Assembly (NCBI GenBank): GCA_041484905.1
Contig: JBGPIL010000113.1
Coordinates: 1-7,192, forward strand
Source: JACQCE01 sp041484905
GTDB taxonomy: Bacteria; Nitrospirota; Nitrospiria; JACQCE01
Length of the DNA: 7,192 bases
Direction of reading: 5' to 3'
Under the pieces are notes generated by a model. It was not told the origin of the DNA, searched no databases, and saw only the letters and a program-made list of their open reading frames with translations. Of this stretch, positions 5,151 through 7,192 are shown one piece after another. The stretch's first letter is position 1. Each line of letters begins with the position of its first letter. The translations under genes were made by a program, and so were the position numbers.

Positions 5151-5839
5151 GAGGAACGTCCTGCTTTGACCGGCCGGCGTGCGTTGGACAAGCGGCGCAG
5201 GCGAGGGAGCACGATTCGCGCAATCTGCTCGGCGACTTTGTCTTCAGATGGTTTGGCATCGATGATCACGATTCGGCGGGGGGTACGACGCGCCAACTCG
5301 CGATAGCCGCGCCGGACGCGCGCGTGAAAGGCGAGGGCTTCGCGGTCCAGTCGGTTGGCTTCTCCCCGACCGCCGACGCGTGCCAACCCAAGGCGGGGAT
5401 CAAGATCAAGCAACAATGTCAGGTCGGGTTGCAGATGGTCCGCGGCGTAGTCGACCATGCGGCTGAAGACCGGCGACAGCAAACGGCGCCCATAGCCCTG
5501 GTAGGCGACGGTGGCATCGCTGAAACGGTCACAGAGAATGATCGCGCCCTTGGCCAGCAGCGGCCGGATGACGGTTTCCAGATGTTGGCTGCGGCCGGCC
5601 AGATAGAGAAACAACTCAGCTTTAGGGTGGAGGTCGGTGTGACGAAGGTCGAGTAGGAGATCCCGGAGCTTGTTCCCCATATCGGTTCCGCCGGGTTCTC
5701 TGGTAATTTCCACATGAAATTTCTCTCTGGCGGTGACCACTGGTAACAGCTGTTTACGTAATCGATCCGCTAAGCGGGCGACTTGGGTGCTCTTGCCGCT
5801 TCCCTCGATGCCTTCGAAGGTGATGAACAGGCCGCGCAT
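5147..5839 (-). CDS. tmk: Thymidylate (dTMP) kinase
   Basis: The 230-residue protein phosphorylates dTMP to dTDP with ATP in the dTTP pathway. It starts MRGLFITFEGIEGSGKST, with the P-loop at residues 10-18. Then come TREPGGT (46-52), the DR(Y/F) motif as DRFSDATVAYQGYGR (103-117) and a LID region, RVGGRGEANRLD (154-165). The start at 5839 is chosen because the family begins a few residues before FITFEG. The frame is open further upstream to 5932, but that extension overlaps the preceding gene and is low in quality. No clear ribosome site is seen, and the gene starts 13 nt after the upstream stop, so coupling is likely. About ten extra residues (VVTAREKFHV) sit before TREPGGT compared with usual Tmk. 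The stop overlaps the holB ATG. Confidence 0.95.
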   Translation of the reverse strand: MRGLFITFEGIEGSGKSTQVARLADRLRKQLLPVVTAREKFHVEITREPGGTDMGNKLRDLLLDLRHTDLHPKAELFLYLAGRSQHLETVIRPLLAKGAIILCDRFSDATVAYQGYGRRLLSPVFSRMVDYAADHLQPDLTLLLDLDPRLGLARVGGRGEANRLDREALAFHARVRRGYRELARRTPRRIVIIDAKPSEDKVAEQIARIVLPRLRRLSNARRPVKAGRSS

Positions 5840-5852
5840 TAGCCGTACGTCA

Positions 5853-7192
5853 TCAAGACGGCTTGGCCTGCGTGGATGCCACAGCCGCTGCGAAGGGCAG
5901 GGCGATGCGGTGATCCCCGGCCTGCTCCGCAACGGACAGGCTGGTGGCCAGGAGGATTTGTTGGGTGGCGCCGAGCGACCGCAGCCATTGCAACAACATC
6001 GATTGGGCTGCGGTGTCGAGCGACAGAAAGGGATCGTCCAAGAGGAGCGGAAACCGGCCCAGCGTGACGATCGATTTTTCGGCGGGTTTCTCGGCGCGGG
6101 CTGCCAGCCAGGGGGCCAGAAAGCAGGCCACCGCCAGCAGCTCGCGCTGACCGCGGCTGAGCAGATCGGGATCGACCTCGTGCTGGTCCTTTGTCTGGAT
6201 CTGCAGCCGGTCGTTGTTCCATGCCACCTTGCCGTAGTCCCCCCCGCTCAATTTACCGAAGAGTGAGGAGATGGCAGTCTGCAACGCGGGGTCGTCGTGA
6301 GGCCACTCAGTGCGCAGGGCGTCGAGCCACGAGAGGGCCGGCGCCGGGGCGGTGGCCACAGGCGAGGGCGCGGCCGGCGAGTCAAACTCCGCCTCGCCCA
6401 CGGGTCCGGGCCGGCCCGATTCCAGCCGGGCGATCTCCGCCTGCAGGCTGGCCACATCGCCCATGCCGGTTTTGGCGGCGATCGAGGCGGACTCGCGCAT
6501 CCGTTCTTCCAACGCGCGGGCCTCCGCCGTGAGGGTTTGAACCTGTTGTTGGAGCTGTTCGATGTTCTGCCCGGCCAGCAATTGGGTGTGTTCTTCTGTG
6601 AGCTGTTCGATATTTTCCCTCAGTCGCTGGGCGTTTCGAGCCCGTTCCCTGAACTGCTCGACCGTGTTGCATTTGGTCAGCGCCAGGAGCTCCAGGGCTG
6701 GCTTTTGTTCCCGGCCAAATTGCTTCTCGGCGTTGTCGTGCTCCTTTTTCAACGATTTGATTTTGGCTTCCAGCCCTGTGCGGGCGCTTTGGTTGCGCAT
6801 GTCGACCACAATGGACCAGATCAGCACACCAATGCCGGGGAAGAGCAGGCCCAGAAAAATGAGGCCGTGGTGCGGCAAGGTAACCATGGCGCCGGCGATG
6901 GCGACCAGCAATGCGAGGCCAATCAGCCCGGCGCCGATTTGAAACAACCGCTGCTGAAAAATCGGCAGGTTGGGCAGTGAGGTCAGGTCGGCCTCCAGGT
7001 CCTGCAATTGTGTCTGTGCCCCGTCGAGTTGCCCGTGCAGGGCCCGTTCCCGCTCGGCCAGCCCTTCAACCAGCGCCACATAGCCGGCCGGGAGTTGATC
7101 GAAGCCGGTAAAGCCGTTCAACTCGGTCTGCAGCGCGGCCCGTTCCTCGTCGAGAAGGCCCGCCCGGGTCAATTTCTGTTTGAGCGTGGAGA
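5853..7192 (-). CDS. SMC-like/YhaN-type ATPase with membrane hairpin, C-terminal part
   Basis: The frame is open through the right edge, so only the last 446 residues are seen and the P-loop lies outside. In order there is a coiled coil (about 7192-6970), two adjacent membrane helices (about 6804-6947; GLIGLALLVAIAGAMV and LIFLGLLFPGIGVLIW), and a second long coiled coil rich in E, Q and R (about 6780-6430). An Ala/Pro-rich linker (6350-6400) follows, then the C-terminal ATPase lobe. That lobe has the signature LSRGQRELLAVA (LSRGQ at 6147-6161), a Walker B LLLDDPFLSLD, and a final strand ILLATS. This is the layout of SMC/Rad50-like ATPases, and the membrane hairpin inside the coiled coil recalls YhaN-type proteins. 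Those are linked to DNA repair or chromosome handling, so a membrane-attached DNA role is an inference. A TTG at 7170-7172 is an internal codon, not a start. Confidence 0.75.
   Translation of the reverse strand, partial: STLKQKLTRAGLLDEERAALQTELNGFTGFDQLPAGYVALVEGLAERERALHGQLDGAQTQLQDLEADLTSLPNLPIFQQRLFQIGAGLIGLALLVAIAGAMVTLPHHGLIFLGLLFPGIGVLIWSIVVDMRNQSARTGLEAKIKSLKKEHDNAEKQFGREQKPALELLALTKCNTVEQFRERARNAQRLRENIEQLTEEHTQLLAGQNIEQLQQQVQTLTAEARALEERMRESASIAAKTGMGDVASLQAEIARLESGRPGPVGEAEFDSPAAPSPVATAPAPALSWLDALRTEWPHDDPALQTAISSLFGKLSGGDYGKVAWNNDRLQIQTKDQHEVDPDLLSRGQRELLAVACFLAPWLAARAEKPAEKSIVTLGRFPLLLDDPFLSLDTAAQSMLLQWLRSLGATQQILLATSLSVAEQAGDHRIALPFAAAVASTQAKPS

Noticed and set aside
4470..5306. 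278-residue plus-strand frame opposite holB and tmk
   Set aside because: It spans the junction of two certain genes on the other strand and is a mirror of their codon bias.
5840..5932. Upstream extension of tmk to 5932
   Set aside because: It would add 31 residues of no family similarity and overlap the preceding ATPase gene. The family start fits 5839.
1..7192. CRISPR array, tRNA, rRNA, transposon or phage genes
   Set aside because: No spaced direct repeats, T-loop-like motifs, transposase or integrase motifs were found on either strand. The only tandem repeats are inside holB and the metG linker.

Overview
This window reads as ordinary bacterial chromosome with a high-GC housekeeping half and a disturbed, AT-richer accessory stretch. 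By spot count, GC is about 60% in the metG and holB regions, roughly 40-47% at 600-1150 and about 50% in the toxin-antitoxin genes. The tmk-holB-metG order is shared by several Gram-negative and Firmicute lineages. Together with an HtpX protease and a MetRS of the one-zinc-knuckle type carrying a C-terminal tRNA-binding domain, it suggests a GC-rich Gram-negative bacterium, possibly of a less-cultured phylum. The taxon cannot be fixed from the sequence.

Layout. 1-209 (minus): N-terminus of HtpX, running off the left edge, with a promoter at 289-317. 318-677: no convincing gene, but a GC-rich patch with several perfect inverted repeats. 678-1157 (plus): a small four-helix membrane protein gene, broken by a -1 frameshift near 912 and apparently cut at its 3' end. 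1158-1241 (minus): a 27-codon remnant homologous to the end of metG. 1250-1882 (plus): a complete Phd/YefM-RelE/ParE type II toxin-antitoxin operon with a recognisable promoter and a palindromic operator. 1887-7192 (minus): a tight gene run transcribed right to left, made of an SMC-like membrane ATPase (5' end off the window), tmk (dTMP kinase), holB (DNA polymerase III delta prime) and metG (methionyl-tRNA synthetase).

The minus-strand run links dTTP supply, clamp loading and Met-tRNA charging. tmk and holB overlap by an ATGA junction, and the other gaps are 13 and 30 nt, so it is probably one operon. The toxin-antitoxin operon converges on metG with a 4-nt gap.

The most notable observation is that the toxin-antitoxin cassette lies between two same-orientation copies of the metG 3' end, about 76% identical over 72 nt, with only silent differences in the last ten codons. 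This fits acquisition of the cassette by recombination at the metG 3' end, leaving a displaced tail behind. I see no CRISPR array, tRNA, rRNA, transposase or integrase, and no clearly new multi-gene system.
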